Below, in pieces: positions 56,330-58,031 of a DNA stretch of 58,031 bases; position 1 is the stretch's first letter; each line of letters begins with the position of its first letter. The DNA lies in the NCBI GenBank assembly GCA_016285265.1, contig JAEEQL010000004.1:1-58031 (forward strand), in the 5' to 3' direction. The notes beneath the pieces are model-generated. The model made no database searches. It saw only the letters and a program-made list of their open reading frames with translations, and was not told the DNA's origin. Position numbers and translations under genes: made by a program. Source of the stretch: Lachnospiraceae bacterium (GTDB lineage: Bacteria > Bacillota > Clostridia > Lachnospirales > Lachnospiraceae).

Positions 56330-57961
56330 TCACTCAAGTTCCACGGTCCCGGGAGGCTTCGATGTAAGATCGTAGAGTACGCGGTTTACTCCCCTTACTT
56401 CATTTATGATGCGGTTCATAACCTTCATCAGTATGTCATAGGGAATCTGTGCGGACTCTGCGGTCATGAAGTCGACTGTTTTTACCGCACGCAGTGCAAC
56501 GGCGAAATCGTAAGTTCTCTCGTCACCCATTACACCTACGGAACGCATATTGGTAAGTGCCGCAAAATACTGGTCGGGCATCCATGAAGGCCAATAGCTT
56601 CTGAGAAGCGCATGGTCGGGCTTTTCCCTGTCTATCTTAACGCCTGCTGCCTCGGCTGCTTCATAAGCATACTCGTTGGCTGCGGCCTCAACCTCTTCGC
56701 GGTAGATCGCATCCGAATCCTGAACAATTTTTACTTTCTCAGCGGAAACATCTCCTATGATACGGATACCGAGTCCGGGTCCGGGGAAGGGCTGTCTGAA
56801 TACGAGCTGATCGGGAATGCCGAGTTCAAGACCAACCTTACGCACCTCATCCTTGAACAGATTTCTGAGAGGCTCGATTATCTCCTTGAAATCAACATGC
56901 TCGGGAAGACCGCCTACGTTGTGGTGTGATTTGATGACTGCGGATTCACCGCCGAGACCGGATTCTACAACATCCGGATAAATGGTTCCCTGTACAAGGA
57001 AGTCTACGCGTCCGATCTTCCTGGCTTCTTCCTCGAATACTCTTATGAATTCTTCGCCGATGATCTTACGCTTTCTTTCGGGCTCTGCGATTCCCGCAAG
57101 CTTTACGTAGTATCTCTCTGCGGCATTTACTCTTATGAAGTTAAGATCGTAGGGGCCATCCGGACCGAATACGGCTTCTACCTGGTCTCCCTCGTCTTTC
57201 CTCAAGAGACCGTGATCTACGAATACGCATGTGAGCTGCTTTCCGACCGCCTTGGACAGAAGTACCGCGGCAACGGAAGAATCAACTCCTCCCGAAAGCG
57301 CACAGAGAACTTTTCCGTTTCCTACTTTTTCCCTGATGAGCTTTATCTGTTCCTGTACAAAGGAATCCATCTTCCAGTCGCCCGCGCATCCGCAGACATT
57401 GTAGAGGAAATTACCGAGCATCTTCGTTCCCTCGGGAGTATGAAGAACCTCGGGATGATACTGGAAACCGTATAATTTCTTTTCATCATTAGCGATCGCT
57501 GCATAAGGACAATTGTCGGTCACTGCGATCGACTTAAAACCCGGAGCTATCTTCGAGATATAATCATTATGGCTCATCCAGCAGGTTGTGTTTTCCTTTA
57601 CCCCCTCGAATACGGGTGAGGATGTGTCCACCTTAAGAGCTGTGTGACCGTATTCCCTTACGGGGGCCTTCTCGACATTTCCGCCGAGCACAAGACTCAT
57701 AAGCTGTGCTCCGTAGCAGAGGCCGAGGACGGGAACTCCCATTTCGAAGAGCTCCTTATCACACGATGCGGCGCCCTCTTCATAGCAGCTTGCGGGTCCG
57801 CCGGTGAGGATGATGCCCTTGGGATTCATTGCCTTGATCTGTTCGATCGGAGTCCTGTAAGAATAGATCTCACAATAGACATTATTTTCTCTTACTCTTC
57901 TTGCGACCAGCTGGTTGTACTGTCCGCCGAAATCTATAACCAAAACGAGTTCTTTATCCAT
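56330..57961 (-). CDS. guaA: GMP synthase (glutamine-hydrolysing), full length
   Basis: Glutaminase [49 protein letters not shown]. Confidence 0.97.
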   Translation of the reverse strand: MDKELVLVIDFGGQYNQLVARRVRENNVYCEIYSYRTPIEQIKAMNPKGIILTGGPASCYEEGAASCDKELFEMGVPVLGLCYGAQLMSLVLGGNVEKAPVREYGHTALKVDTSSPVFEGVKENTTCWMSHNDYISKIAPGFKSIAVTDNCPYAAIANDEKKLYGFQYHPEVLHTPEGTKMLGNFLYNVCGCAGDWKMDSFVQEQIKLIREKVGNGKVLCALSGGVDSSVAAVLLSKAVGKQLTCVFVDHGLLRKDEGDQVEAVFGPDGPYDLNFIRVNAAERYYVKLAGIAEPERKRKIIGEEFIRVFEEEARKIGRVDFLVQGTIYPDVVESGLGGESAVIKSHHNVGGLPEHVDFKEIIEPLRNLFKDEVRKVGLELGIPDQLVFRQPFPGPGLGIRIIGDVSAEKVKIVQDSDAIYREEVEAAANEYAYEAAEAAGVKIDREKPDHALLRSYWPSWMPDQYFAALTNMRSVGVMGDERTYDFAVALRAVKTVDFMTAESAQIPYDILMKVMNRIINEVRGVNRVLYDLTSKPPGTVELE

Positions 57962-58031
57962 TTTCCCTTCCTTTCAACGAACAAAATTATATATGAATTT
58001 ATTCCATAATAAAAGAAAACAGGCCTATTAT

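Noticed and set aside
1-58031. CRISPR arrays, tRNA/rRNA genes, prophage genes, full insertion sequences
   Set aside because: None seen on reading: no regularly spaced repeats, no cloverleaf or rRNA-like segments, no transposase or structural phage proteins in the ORF track. A tRNAscan/Infernal run would be needed to exclude small RNAs.

Overview
The window is 58 kb of chromosome from a Gram-positive clostridial bacterium. The lineage call (Lachnospiraceae-like) rests on gene content and is an inference. About 42 protein-coding genes are supported, organised in operons. I found no rRNA, tRNA, CRISPR array, prophage or intact transposase. Recognisable blocks: a DHH phosphoesterase; a membrane TIR/beta-propeller protein; an ABC exporter pair with an AraC regulator; metF; fba; a YesN/YesM-type two-component operon with an embedded substrate-binding lipoprotein; a small operon of ion channel, cyclic-nucleotide-binding protein and hydrolase/D-Ala-D-Ala-ligase-like fusion; PadR/DUF1700/DUF4097; TrkA and an antiporter; MoxR/DUF58/transglutaminase; a MerR-methyltransferase fusion; a complete type II fatty acid synthesis operon (acpP-fabK-fabD-fabG-fabF-accB-fabZ-accC-accD-accA plus an acyl-CoA synthetase); a TetR/SDR/HHxxxDG acyltransferase operon; and two GMP synthases, one without a glutaminase domain, flanking an LRR/SLH secreted protein. 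Leads I rate highest: (1) the 17670-21846 operon, whose channel has a CASTOR/POLLUX-like 'AGN' filter instead of TVGYG, followed by a separate CNB protein and a hydrolase-ATP-grasp fusion; (2) a divergent MerR regulator with matched palindromes in its own promoter and in the fatty acid synthesis promoter; (3) a Toll-receptor-like topology (cytosolic TIR, single TM, extracellular propeller); (4) a 231-bp inverted-repeat element inserted next to the glutaminase-less GMP synthase.
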